This document shows positions 32,440-40,542 of a DNA stretch of 64,000 bases, piece after piece; the first letter of the stretch is position 1, and each line of letters opens with the position of its first letter. The translations under genes were made by a program, and so were the position numbers. Origin of the DNA: Pedobacter faecalis (lineage in GTDB: Bacteria > Bacteroidota > Bacteroidia > Sphingobacteriales > Sphingobacteriaceae); the NCBI RefSeq assembly GCF_030182585.1, contig NZ_JARXOW010000001.1, positions 620,001 to 684,000 on the forward strand, given 5' to 3'. A model generated the notes under the pieces. It worked only from the letters and a program-made list of their open reading frames with translations. It was not told the DNA's origin and ran no database searches.

Positions 32440-32489
32440 AAAATGACTAAAGAAGAACAGGAACTTTACGATTCAGATCTCAAAGTCAA
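32440..32489 (+). repeat. Fragment of a third Rpn 3' segment
   Basis: Fifty bases just after the copy 1 stop match 32220-32269 (48 of 50 by eye). They begin at the same ATG-ACT-AAA codons as the internal start and end within the following codons. It has no GGAGG before it and runs into a stop after 22 codons. It looks like the stump of a replaced 3' end. Confidence 0.8.
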
Positions 32490-32492
32490 GCC

Positions 32493-33026
32493 CTACCTTA
32501 AGATATCATAACGCAGCGATACCAAACCCGTTTCATAAGTCTTACTTTCCAGCAAAGTAAGCTGCGAACGATGGTCCTGTCCGGTAAACAATGGCCTTCC
32601 GCTGCCAAGCAATATCGGGTGTACCGATAACCACAACTCATCCACTAGCCCAGCCTTCATCATGGCCTCATTCAGAGAGGCACCACCGAACAACCAAATG
32701 TCTTTGCCCGGCATTTCCTTCAGGCGCTGGGCCTCGATCATACTATCGCCCGAAACCAACACCGCGCCCTCCTTCACCTCTTGTAGTGTATTCGAAAACA
32801 CATATTCTTGAAGCGGAGGCATGCCGGGAACAGCTTCACCCCCATGCTCAGCCACATGCTTTTGCAAAGTTTCATAGCTTTTCCGCCCGATAAACATCGC
32901 ATCGATCCGCTCATAAAATTCATTCAGACCATAATCCTGGTCCGTGAAGCACCAATCATATTCACCGTTTGGACCTTCGATATAACCGTCAAGCGTAACG
33001 GCCAATCCTAAAATTAGTTTCCTCAT
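32493..33026 (-). CDS. Dihydrofolate reductase-like (RibD C-terminal) protein
   Basis: A 177-residue cytosolic protein of the RibD-C/DHFR-like fold. MRKLILGLAVTLDGYIEGPNGEYDW at the start, DAMFIGRKSYETL near residue 42, DIWLFGGASLNEAMMKAGLVDELWLSVHPILLGSGRPLF near 109-147 are typical of YwjB/YyaP-like reductases that bind NADPH. The substrate is unknown; these stand-alone forms are not part of riboflavin operons. It has its own promoter and converges on the Rpn gene, with only the 50-base Rpn fragment between them. Confidence 0.87.
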   Translation of the reverse strand: MRKLILGLAVTLDGYIEGPNGEYDWCFTDQDYGLNEFYERIDAMFIGRKSYETLQKHVAEHGGEAVPGMPPLQEYVFSNTLQEVKEGAVLVSGDSMIEAQRLKEMPGKDIWLFGGASLNEAMMKAGLVDELWLSVHPILLGSGRPLFTGQDHRSQLTLLESKTYETGLVSLRYDILR

Positions 33027-33045
33027 CTCTGTTTAATTTAAAGCT

Positions 33046-33074
33046 CAAAGGTAGGGCAACGAAAGCATGGCAAA
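33046..33074 (-). promoter_or_regulatory. Promoter of the DHFR-like gene
   Basis: The minus strand has TTTG (33074-33071), a 17-base spacer and TACCTTTG (33053-33046), 19 bases before the ATG at 33026. Good match to the Bacteroidetes pattern, spacer at the short end. Confidence 0.5.
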
Positions 33075-33090
33075 TTGTACAAAACGGACA

Positions 33091-33873
33091 TCAATACAAA
33101 ATATGATCCGAGCGCACCAATACACCCGGCGTACTCCCTGTAAATTCCTTATAATCCCTTATAAAATGTGCCTGATCATAATACCCAGATCTATGAGCGA
33201 GCTCAGTAAGCGAATGATTCGGATAGTATTTTAATTGCTGTAGAGAGTAAATGAACCGGGTGACCCGCAAGTACTCCTTCGGCGGTAAACCCAGGTTATG
33301 ACCAAACTTTCTGGAAAGCTGGCGCTGACTCAATCCGGAGAGACCACTGATGTCACCCGCGGAAAGATTACCCTTTGCATGTTCAATATGCTTCATACAA
33401 TATACAAAGACAGCATCCGTTTTGCTGCCCATAAGCTGTGCAATGAGATAGTTCTGCAAGATATTAACTTTCTCCAGCGCTGAACTACTGAGTTCCAGTT
33501 GCTCTTCCAGAATACCCGAACTCGACTTCCAAAGATCAGAAAGCGGCGTAGTGGTATTGGCTAGTTCACTCATCGGGATCTTGAAAAAACGCTGTGCCAT
33601 TCCGGGATAAAAGCACAGGGCGACACAACCGGATCCTTTTCGCATTCGAACATCCGCATACCGGTTCATCCTGAATGTTACGATGCTTCGCGTGTACAAT
33701 CGCTCATCAATCACCGCCACAGGCGAACTTGTATAGTTGAGAAAAATTTCCACACAAGCGTCTGGCAAAACACGGACATGGCTCGTATCTGCATCCTTAT
33801 CGCATTCCATGGTACAAATCGACTTTACGTAAGGCGCAAGCTTTGGCTTGATGTTATATAACTGCAGTTGCAT
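33091..33873 (-). CDS. AraC-family regulator with DUF6597-type sensor domain
   Basis: A 260-residue regulator. The N-terminal half (PKLAPYVKSICTMEC, RVLPDACVEIFLNY, ALCFYPGMAQRFFKIPMSELANTTTPLSDLW) is the DUF6597 sensor common in Bacteroidetes AraC proteins. The C-terminal half has the two helix-turn-helix units (AGDISGLSGLSQRQLSRKFGHNLGLPPKEYLRVTRF and SLTELAHRSGYYDQAHFIRDYKEFTGSTPGVL). It probably regulates neighbouring genes, perhaps the DHFR-like gene 65 bases downstream on the same strand. Effector unknown. Confidence 0.87.
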   Translation of the reverse strand: MQLQLYNIKPKLAPYVKSICTMECDKDADTSHVRVLPDACVEIFLNYTSSPVAVIDERLYTRSIVTFRMNRYADVRMRKGSGCVALCFYPGMAQRFFKIPMSELANTTTPLSDLWKSSSGILEEQLELSSSALEKVNILQNYLIAQLMGSKTDAVFVYCMKHIEHAKGNLSAGDISGLSGLSQRQLSRKFGHNLGLPPKEYLRVTRFIYSLQQLKYYPNHSLTELAHRSGYYDQAHFIRDYKEFTGSTPGVLVRSDHILY

Positions 33874-34004
33874 AATTTCGAACTGGGTTTACAGTTTAAG
33901 GCGTTTGCTGCGGCATAAAGTTAGTGATATTCCGACAGTCTTTGCCGGCGACAGAACGGGAAAGTCATTCGGGACAGGAAATCCGTACCCTCCCTTATCC
34001 ACCA

Positions 34005-34298
34005 GTCGTCGTGAAACTGGGAGAAAAGATGGCTGACACGGCATTGAAGAGTCTGGACGGTACAGTGCATACCTTGTCAGACTTTAAAGGCAAATATTTA
34101 CTTATCGATTTCTGGAGCATGGTCGTGGCCCATGCATCTGACCGATGGCAAAGGAATGTCCGGGCTGGCCGCCAGGTATGGCGTAAGTGGAATACCACAT
34201 TATATTATCATAAGTCCGGACGGTGTACTGATAGATTCATGGGTGGTTACTCCCAGGGCCTTCTCACTAAAAAACTGGAAGAGCTACTCAAAATTTAA
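34005..34298 (+). pseudogene. Broken TlpA/thioredoxin-like gene
   Basis: The first frame reads VVVKLGEKMADTALKSLDG then LSDFKGKYLLIDFWS, the typical start of a TlpA or AhpC/TSA-type thioredoxin fold. The expected Cys-x-x-Cys and about 60 residues are missing. The homology then goes on in another frame (GMSGLAARYGVSGIPHYIII, then SPDGVLIDSW, from about 34155) and returns to the first frame for LLTKKLEELLKI up to the stop at 34298. So it has an internal deletion and two frameshifts and cannot make a working oxidoreductase. It lies between the two Rpn repeats. Confidence 0.8.
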
Positions 34299-34451
34299 GG
34301 CTTTACTTCGATACATTATTATTATCTTTTTCCTGGAAGATTGATTAGCACGGAAAGGTCTGAAATAGAAGTTACCGGCGTTGGTAAGTCGTAAGGAAGA
34401 CCAATTCAAATTACACAAACACGCTATATAAAGCAGTATACAGCATTGTTT

Positions 34452-35255
34452 ATCAATATTTTGTGTAGATAATTATTATTTTGAAACTTGGCTTTTCTGC
34501 ACAGATCTGCATAGGTTTGCTGAAATAATTCTTATGCCAATTACATCCAGATTCCTCGACCCGCTTACCGACTTTGGTTTCAAACGCCTCTTCGGGAGCG
34601 AACCCGACAAAGACATTATGATCGACTTTCTAAACGTTCTCTTTGAGGGCGAGAAAGTCATTGCCGACATCAGTTACAGTCCGACCGAAATAAACGGAGC
34701 TAGTTCAAAAGAGAAAAAAGTGCTTTTCGACCTCACCTGCACCGGCGCCGACGGTGAAAAGTTTATCATCGAAATGCAACGTACCGATCAGGAGTTCTTC
34801 AGCGACCGCTGCGTGTTCTATATGTCAAGATTGATCAGCTCCCAACTGGCCAAAGACAGCTCCAATTGGTCCTCAGCTCTCAGTGAGGTATATCTGATCG
34901 GCATTATGGAGTTTTCTTTCAAGGAATCCGACGGCGACTACTTGCATAACATCAAACTGGCAAATCTTAAGACCGGCAAGGTTTTTCACAATGGCATGGG
35001 TTATAAATTCCTGGAATTGCCTAACTTTGATAAGAGCGAAGCGGAATTGCAGACCGACCTGGACAAATGGTTTTACATATTGAAGAACCTGAGCAGTCTG
35101 GACAAAATCCCTGCAATCCTAGACAAAAGGGTTTTTCAAAAGATCTTTAAAATTGCGGAGGTAAGCAAAATGACTAAAGAAGAACAAGAACTTTACGATT
35201 CAGATCTCAAAGCCAAATCTGATTGGAACGCAGGTATTGAGTGGGCTAAGAAGCA
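34452..35255 (+). repeat. 804-base direct repeat, copy 2 (Rpn gene body and leader)
   Basis: Matches 31505-32308 from 82 bases before the start codon to codon 241. Most differences are silent third-position changes. The two copies are 2947 bases apart, so recombination between them would delete the DHFR-like, AraC and TlpA-like genes. Confidence 0.85.
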
Positions 35256-35427
35256 AGCTGCGCAGGAAGCATATGACGAAGCATCTAGAGAAGCAGAAGA
35301 ACGCATATTGCAGATCGCCCATGACCTTAAAATGCAGATCGCCCGAAAACTCAAACAGAAAGGAGCCAGTGACGCTGAAATCTCGGAACTCACTGGGCTT
35401 TCCCTCGAGGAAATCAAAGCGCTGTAG
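34534..35427 (+). CDS. Rpn-family PD-(D/E)XK nuclease (copy 2)
   Basis: A 297-residue protein almost identical to copy 1 over its first 241 residues, including DPLTDFGFKRLFGSEPD and the VLFDLTCTGADGEKFIIEMQRTDQEFF core. The end is different: an Ala/Glu-rich coiled-coil-like helix (QEAYDEASREAEERILQIAHDLKMQIARKLKQKG) and a short helix-turn-helix-like finish (ASDAEISELTGLSLEEIKAL). Both copies thus end with a 'TGLSLEEI/V' unit preceded by a variable helix. The intact, mostly silently diverged body indicates that both copies are kept under selection, or are recently duplicated. The GGAGG plus internal ATG is conserved. Confidence 0.88.
   Translation: MPITSRFLDPLTDFGFKRLFGSEPDKDIMIDFLNVLFEGEKVIADISYSPTEINGASSKEKKVLFDLTCTGADGEKFIIEMQRTDQEFFSDRCVFYMSRLISSQLAKDSSNWSSALSEVYLIGIMEFSFKESDGDYLHNIKLANLKTGKVFHNGMGYKFLELPNFDKSEAELQTDLDKWFYILKNLSSLDKIPAILDKRVFQKIFKIAEVSKMTKEEQELYDSDLKAKSDWNAGIEWAKKQAAQEAYDEASREAEERILQIAHDLKMQIARKLKQKGASDAEISELTGLSLEEIKAL
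35157..35172 (+). promoter_or_regulatory. Internal Shine-Dalgarno site plus ATG in Rpn copy 2
   Basis: GGAGG at 35157-35161, eight-base spacer, ATG at 35170, the same arrangement as in copy 1. Confidence 0.5.
35170..35427 (+). CDS. Possible intragenic C-terminal protein of Rpn copy 2 (85 aa)
   Basis: In-frame product from Met213 of copy 2 to the shared stop. It would contain the common MTKEEQELYDSDLKAKSDW helix and the copy-specific coiled-coil and helix-turn-helix-like tail. The tail could give self-pairing that is specific to its own full-length nuclease. Expression is not proven; see the matching entry in copy 1. Confidence 0.35.
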   Translation: MTKEEQELYDSDLKAKSDWNAGIEWAKKQAAQEAYDEASREAEERILQIAHDLKMQIARKLKQKGASDAEISELTGLSLEEIKAL

Positions 35428-35557
35428 GTAAAGCGCATTAATTTTTCGTCAAAAGTTCATGCAAGCCGTTTGTCTTTAACAGCTTACTTTGCAGAAACTT
35501 CTATCAAGCGAATGAGAGATGAGCTCGATCAGAAAATCAATTTTAAGGCTAAAACCT

Positions 35558-35565
35558 TATATTTG
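35558..35565 (+). promoter_or_regulatory. -7 element TATATTTG ahead of the beta-barrel gene
   Basis: A perfect TAnnTTTG 18 bases before the TTG start at 35583. No clear TTG at the -33 distance. Confidence 0.45.
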
Positions 35566-35582
35566 TTTCATAACCATTTGTT

Positions 35583-38429
35583 TTGAAACGCTCTCCTGCT
35601 CTTCGGTTCATCGTCACGCTTCTTATTTTTTTCGGAAGTCTGAGTCTCCACGCCCAACAAAGCCGAAAGGTCTCCGGCAGCATAACCGATACCGCTAAAA
35701 CGGCCATATCTGGCGCCACAGTGCTGCTGATCTCCGAAAAAGATACGCTTAAAAGCATAACCGATTCCGAAGGCTATTTCAGCTTTTCAAAAATAACCGT
35801 CAATAAGTTTTCGCTGGAGATCAGCAGTGTTGCCTATCAAAAAGTCAGCTTTGAGCATAGCTTTACAGAAAAAGAACGACATAAGCGGCTCGAGCCTATC
35901 GAACTGAAGCCGTCCAACCAAATGCTTAAAGAAGTGGTCATCAAAGGCAAACCCAACCCGGTCAGGTTCATGCAAGACACAGTGGAGTTCAATGCCGAAG
36001 CCTTTCAGGTGCTTGAGGGCGATAACGTAGCAGATCTGATCAAGCAGTTTCCAGGCATGGAGGTCGACGACCAGTACAACGTGAAGTCCATGGGCAAGCA
36101 GATGGTTAAGTTGAGGGTAAACGGTGAAGATTTCTTTACTGGCGACGTCAATGAGTTCATCCGGCGCCTGCCTGCCGGTATCGTATCTAAAATTCAGGTC
36201 ATCGACGATTTTGGGGATGAGGCGAACTTTACGGGTATTAAGGTGGGCGAACCCAGAAAGTTGCTGAACATTGTCACCAAACCGGGTATGGACAACGGCA
36301 CCTTCGGCAACGCATCTGCAAATGCGGGATCCAACGACATGATCGGAAGCGGCCTCAGCGGCAATCTCTGGAAGGGCGGAAAGCAGACCTCCGCTCAGGG
36401 CAATATCGGAACCCAAAACAACGGAGCCGGAACAAGCAGAAACATTACCGGAGGGTTCAGTCATAACGACAAGTTCGGTAAATATACCCGCGGCGGCTTT
36501 GGATACAATTTCGGAAATAACAGCAACGCCTTCTCTCAGGAGCAGGTTATGGAATCTGTATATCCAGAGGGAACTTTTGTGAACAATTCCAGAAGTGCTG
36601 GCGACAATGGCGGAAGCCGTCACCACTTGAACGGTAACCTGCATTTTAATAACAAGAAGCTCTTCTTCACCGCTAACTTCAACGGTGCTTTAAACCGCTC
36701 CGATGCGGCAAACAGCTCGGCGACCAATCAATTCGGCCTCGTCCGGCAAGATTTGCGCAACAGCACACAGTCGAAGAACTCGACACCCAACCTGAACGCT
36801 TCTTTCTCAGCTGCCCGCAAGCCTTCAAAATCACCGCACCGCATCACGTTCAGCGGTGGCGTTTCCACATCAGGAAATAACGGCACACAGCAGATCAATA
36901 CGAATACATTGTACTACAACAAAGCCACAGGCGCCCTCGAAAAAGATTCGGTGCTTAATCGCGACCTCCTTAACCGGTCGGACAACCGAGGTTTTAATGC
37001 GGGGTTTAACTATAGCTTTGGGTTTAAAAAACCTAAAGACAGTCTGGTAAACCGTCACCTTACCTTGGGTTACAGCGGCAGTATCAACCTGTCATCCAGC
37101 CAGGTATCAACTTTTGTGAACGACAATATCACAGGCCGCGTCGCGCTGGTCGACTCGCTCAGCCAGTCGTTCCGGTCAACCAGCCTGAGCCAATCACTCA
37201 ACCTCAACTACAACTATAGCCGCAAAAATTTCCGGTACAACTTCGGAATCAATGCGCGGCCCAACATGCTCAGCAACGAGGACCTGAAACTGAAGCAAAA
37301 ATTTGTAAACAACACTTTCAATTATGCTCCAAGCGCCAGTCTAGGCAAAACCTTTGCGAAAAACAAGACTATTTCCGCCAGTTATAACGGCTCCAACAAC
37401 AATCCCTCCATCCATCAACTTCAGCCGATCCGCAATACCCAAAACCTGCAAAATATCGTTGTTGGCAACCCCGACCTGAAAGCGTCCTTCAATCATAGTA
37501 TGAGCCTGAGCTTTAACTACAATCATGCAAAGACTGGCTTTTCCGTGCAAACAGGCCTGAATGCCAGCGTTACGCAGCGCGAAATTGTGGATCATGTAAT
37601 CCTCATACCCGACACGCTCGACAGCTACCGGCAGATCACCCGCTATGAGAACGTAAACGGCAATTACGGAGTCAACGCGAATTATTACGCCAATTTCCCG
37701 TTCCTGAAAAACAAGCTTTTTTTCGGTCTCTCCGGCAATATTGGTCGCTCTAACCGGGCAATCCTGTTTAACAATCAGCGGGCCTTCGGTTCGGGGCTCA
37801 ACTTTGCGCAGAGGCTCAACGGGCGCTATAACTTCAAGAAGTTCAATGTAAGCATGAACCTGAATTACTCGGTTACAAACAACAATGATGCAGGTTCGCT
37901 CCTACGCACAGCCTATATGCAGCAGCCTATGGGTTTGGGCATGATCAGCGCACCTGCCTTCTTCCGAAGCAATGCGCTCCAGATGAACGTAAGCGGCAGC
38001 ATGCGACTAAAAACGCTCTCGCTCTCGGCGGGCGGAAACTATGCAAATACCAGGAGTGGCACCGGGGTCGATTCTACCTTGCGTGATGTGTCGAACATCA
38101 ACTTAAACATGCAGGCGGAACTTACGGTTAAGAAATCTTACCACATCAGATTTGACGCATATAAGCGCATCAACTATGGTTATGCCCTTCAGGAGGCCAA
38201 CCCAATGATCATCAACATGGCCTTAAGCAAAGGCTTTTTAAAAAATACGCTTAGGTTTAACCTGAGCGGGAACGATCTGCTTGCCCAAGGCAATAACATT
38301 TCACGTGTGCTGTCGGGCAACACGATCATCGACAGCCGGACTAAACAACAAACCCGGGTGTTTACCCTCGGCCTCAGCTACGATTTATCTAAGTTTGGTG
38401 GCAGGGTGTTCCGTGTTGATGCCGACTAG
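35583..38429 (+). CDS. Outer-membrane beta-barrel protein, TonB-receptor-like
   Basis: A 948-residue outer-membrane protein. The start is TTG: a stop lies four codons upstream and no ATG is near, and TTG gives a proper signal peptide (MKRSPALRFIVTLLIFFGSLSLHAQQ). A carboxypeptidase-like domain (about 27-110, VSGSITDTAKTAISGATVLLISEKDTLKSITDSEGYF) is followed by a plug-like region (VADLIKQFPGMEVDDQYNVKSMGKQMVKLRVNGEDFFTGD) and a long Asn/Ser/Gly-rich barrel. This is the large Bacteroidetes family of TonB-receptor-like proteins without a SusD partner; known members can act as peptide or metal transporters or as export-related barrels. The function is not predictable. It stands alone. Confidence 0.88.
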   Translation: MKRSPALRFIVTLLIFFGSLSLHAQQSRKVSGSITDTAKTAISGATVLLISEKDTLKSITDSEGYFSFSKITVNKFSLEISSVAYQKVSFEHSFTEKERHKRLEPIELKPSNQMLKEVVIKGKPNPVRFMQDTVEFNAEAFQVLEGDNVADLIKQFPGMEVDDQYNVKSMGKQMVKLRVNGEDFFTGDVNEFIRRLPAGIVSKIQVIDDFGDEANFTGIKVGEPRKLLNIVTKPGMDNGTFGNASANAGSNDMIGSGLSGNLWKGGKQTSAQGNIGTQNNGAGTSRNITGGFSHNDKFGKYTRGGFGYNFGNNSNAFSQEQVMESVYPEGTFVNNSRSAGDNGGSRHHLNGNLHFNNKKLFFTANFNGALNRSDAANSSATNQFGLVRQDLRNSTQSKNSTPNLNASFSAARKPSKSPHRITFSGGVSTSGNNGTQQINTNTLYYNKATGALEKDSVLNRDLLNRSDNRGFNAGFNYSFGFKKPKDSLVNRHLTLGYSGSINLSSSQVSTFVNDNITGRVALVDSLSQSFRSTSLSQSLNLNYNYSRKNFRYNFGINARPNMLSNEDLKLKQKFVNNTFNYAPSASLGKTFAKNKTISASYNGSNNNPSIHQLQPIRNTQNLQNIVVGNPDLKASFNHSMSLSFNYNHAKTGFSVQTGLNASVTQREIVDHVILIPDTLDSYRQITRYENVNGNYGVNANYYANFPFLKNKLFFGLSGNIGRSNRAILFNNQRAFGSGLNFAQRLNGRYNFKKFNVSMNLNYSVTNNNDAGSLLRTAYMQQPMGLGMISAPAFFRSNALQMNVSGSMRLKTLSLSAGGNYANTRSGTGVDSTLRDVSNINLNMQAELTVKKSYHIRFDAYKRINYGYALQEANPMIINMALSKGFLKNTLRFNLSGNDLLAQGNNISRVLSGNTIIDSRTKQQTRVFTLGLSYDLSKFGGRVFRVDAD

Positions 38430-38461
38430 GGCACAAGCTAGTGATAAGCCTGATTCTCCAG

Positions 38462-38505
38462 TTGTTATCCACCTGTTATCCACTTGTCGTCCACTTGTCA
38501 TTCAC
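38462..38505 (+). repeat. Four tandem 11-base DnaA-box-like repeats
   Basis: TTGTTATCCAC, CTGTTATCCAC, TTGTCGTCCAC and TTGTCATTCAC follow each other without gaps at 38462, 38473, 38484 and 38495. The first two contain TTATCCAC, the core of the DnaA box TTATCCACA. The 11-base spacing puts the sites on about the same face of the helix. Confidence 0.75.
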
Positions 38506-38641
38506 ACAACTTTGGCCGACCCGGCGATCGATATTGTAGTCAAAACATATCATTTCATAGCGCATATGCTTGGCAAATGGTGTGGTATGTTAACTTTAAG
38601 CTGTCGGGCAATGTAGCCTGATCAATAAAATCTATCGTATT

Positions 38642-39283
38642 ATGGGTGTGGCTAGGTACGGACCATTGGGTCCTTTTAAAGGCAAAATCGGGCCGATCTT
38701 CGGTTATGTTAAACAAGGCAAACTCATTTTAAGGGCTGCGCCTCAGGTAGTACCGCCCCGTTCGGAAAAACAAAAAGCGGTACTGCAGCGGATGCCGGTG
38801 CTGGGTACCTTCTTTCAATTCATCAAGCCATATCTCGCCATCGGATTTGAGCTTTCCGCACTGCGCAATGGCAACAGCGCGAATAATTCGGCGAAATCGT
38901 ATAACCTAAAGCATGCCATTGGTGGGGTGTACCCAAATCAGTTTCTCGAGTATGATAAGGTGCGCCTTACCGAAGGTGAGCTGGCTGTTGCCGAAAACGC
39001 CGTCGTAATGGCAGTAGCTGATGGTTTCCGGTTTTACTGGGACTATGATGAGCACGATCCGCATGCCGGAGCGCAAGACAAGACCATGCTGATGGCATTT
39101 TTCCCGGATAAATCTAATCCGGTGTACCTGATAAGTGGTGTAGAGCGTAAAGCGCAGACACAATTGCTGGAAGTTCCAGCCCCTTTGAAGGGGCTGACGG
39201 CGCATACCTATATCTCGTTTGTAAGAGACGACCGCCGGGCGATTTCCAACAGCGTGTATACCGGGGCTATTGTGTTTAGTTGA
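38642..39283 (+). CDS. DUF6266 family protein (second copy in window)
   Basis: A 213-residue protein with the family start MGVARYGPLGPFKGKIGPIFGYVKQGKLILR, a central FFQFIKPYLAIGFELS segment, an IGGVYPNQFLEYDKVRLTEG middle and a THTYISFVRDDRRAISNSVYTG end. It aligns along its whole length with the protein encoded at 11248 although overall identity is low, so the two are old paralogs. It follows the DnaA-box-like repeats and overlaps the convergent metallophosphoesterase gene by eight bases. No function is known for the family. Confidence 0.8.
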   Translation: MGVARYGPLGPFKGKIGPIFGYVKQGKLILRAAPQVVPPRSEKQKAVLQRMPVLGTFFQFIKPYLAIGFELSALRNGNSANNSAKSYNLKHAIGGVYPNQFLEYDKVRLTEGELAVAENAVVMAVADGFRFYWDYDEHDPHAGAQDKTMLMAFFPDKSNPVYLISGVERKAQTQLLEVPAPLKGLTAHTYISFVRDDRRAISNSVYTGAIVFS

Positions 39284-40403
39284 TGCGGATCTCGAAACTG
39301 TCTTCCGGCTCTTTCGGTGCTTCCGTACCGTTCTTGGCACGCACGGCAAAATATCCTCCGCTGAGCAACAGACCACTTTCAGTCCGCTCCAGGTGTACCT
39401 TTAAAAAGCCATGCCGGTCGTCGCAGTAGTTGACGAGCCGCACACCCTCAAACTCCGGCAGCGCGGCAGTGAAGTACGGATCGTCTTTACGGGCTATGGG
39501 GTGCAGCTCATCGTAACCCCCGCCCCCGGCTACAATATAATTTACTACGCCACCGTCGGGATAGTGTTTCTCAAAATGCTGGTAGTTGTGCACGTGTCCG
39601 CTGAAAACAGCGTGCGGCCTCACGCCTGCCTCGACGTAGGCGCTCTCCAGCATCTCGATCATGGGCATGCTAGAACCATGGTTGATGTCGCCCGAATACG
39701 GTGAATGGTGAATGCAGACAAACAAGGCCTTGTCAGCATGTTCGCTTTTGGCCCATTCAAGTTCTTTGATGAACCAACTGCGCTGCTCCGGTGTCACTAC
39801 CCCAAATTTTGGGACATTGGAGGCTAGTCCGATGAAATTCGCCAGCGGTGTTTCCATAGTCCAGTATACATTTGGCTGCACACCGCTTTTTCTTGCATTG
39901 CCGCCGCTAAACTCCACTTCGCTGGGTGTTTCCGAACAGAAGACCCTTACAAAGGTATCCAGACTGTTGTAAGGAACCTTACTAAGGGGATTGACATCGC
40001 TGTCGTGGTTCCCGGGTATGGCAAACACAGGCGCCGGATAACCATTAAACGGGTCAAAAAACTGACGCTGGTATTCGTGGGCTTCGCCATGGTTGTACAC
40101 GATATCACCCAGGTGATACAGAAATTCCGGTTTGTCGCCGTATTCGTCCACATCGTCAAACTGGCTTAGCATCTGCCTGGAAACCAGCTTCAGGAAGTCC
40201 GGGTTGCGCATACTGCCTGTATCGCCTACCATCTGGAAGGTCATTTTATCGCGGCGAATGCCGGGAATAACTTTGGAAATATCTAAGTGATAAGGATAAG
40301 CGCCCGTAGGCCGGGGCAACGGCAGGTATTTGTAGGTGTCGTCGGGTTGTCCTTTTTTAAAAACTGGTGTTGTGTGTATGGGGTCGTCTTCAGAAATTGT
40401 CAT
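39276..40403 (-). CDS. Calcineurin-like metallophosphoesterase
   Basis: A 375-residue enzyme with the complete dimetal motif set: FQMVGDTGS near residue 57, YHLGDIVYN near 97, IPGNHDSD near 128, CIHHSPYSGD near 231, and FSGHVHNYQHFE near 268. The residue spacing is that of purple-acid-phosphatase-like and phosphodiesterase-like members. There is no signal peptide, so it is probably cytosolic. The substrate is unknown. The gene has its own -7 element 7 bases upstream and converges with the DUF6266 gene. Confidence 0.9.
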   Translation of the reverse strand: MTISEDDPIHTTPVFKKGQPDDTYKYLPLPRPTGAYPYHLDISKVIPGIRRDKMTFQMVGDTGSMRNPDFLKLVSRQMLSQFDDVDEYGDKPEFLYHLGDIVYNHGEAHEYQRQFFDPFNGYPAPVFAIPGNHDSDVNPLSKVPYNSLDTFVRVFCSETPSEVEFSGGNARKSGVQPNVYWTMETPLANFIGLASNVPKFGVVTPEQRSWFIKELEWAKSEHADKALFVCIHHSPYSGDINHGSSMPMIEMLESAYVEAGVRPHAVFSGHVHNYQHFEKHYPDGGVVNYIVAGGGGYDELHPIARKDDPYFTAALPEFEGVRLVNYCDDRHGFLKVHLERTESGLLLSGGYFAVRAKNGTEAPKEPEDSFEIRIN

Positions 40404-40409
40404 GTGTTA

Positions 40410-40417
40410 CAAAAATA
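40410..40417 (-). promoter_or_regulatory. -7 element TATTTTTG of the metallophosphoesterase gene
   Basis: Perfect TAnnTTTG on the minus strand, six bases before the ATG at 40403; a TTG at 40444-40442 lies 24 bases further up. The message would be close to leaderless. Confidence 0.4.
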
Positions 40418-40465
40418 CCCTTTCTCATATTAAGGGATTGTCAAATTCGGTGATAAAATGCGGTA

Positions 40466-40498
40466 ATAAAAAAAGGATGCCTGTTGCCAGACATCCTT
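40466..40498 (-). terminator. Intrinsic terminator of the Spy-like gene
   Basis: AAGGATG (40473-40479) and CATCCTT (40492-40498) plus inner CTG/CAG pairs form a hairpin with loop TTGC. On the minus strand it is followed by a run of seven T. It lies 45 bases after the stop at 40543. Confidence 0.88.
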
Positions 40499-40542
40499 CC
40501 AAACCAATTTATCCCTATAATAATCAGCTTGTTGTCGTTTGG

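Noticed and set aside
31587..35427. Rpn genes as an insertion sequence pair forming a composite transposon
   Set aside because: The repeats lack terminal inverted repeats and target duplications, and Rpn proteins, though labelled as putative transposases, have no transposase catalytic layout.
35787..36644. 285-codon open frame opposite the beta-barrel gene
   Set aside because: Low-complexity translation (Val, Ala, Ser rich) caused by the Asn/Gly/Ser-rich coding strand.
38462..38505. Main chromosomal replication origin at the DnaA-box-like repeats
   Set aside because: Only 44 bases, no AT-rich unwinding region next to it and no origin-linked genes; kept as a possible secondary site only.
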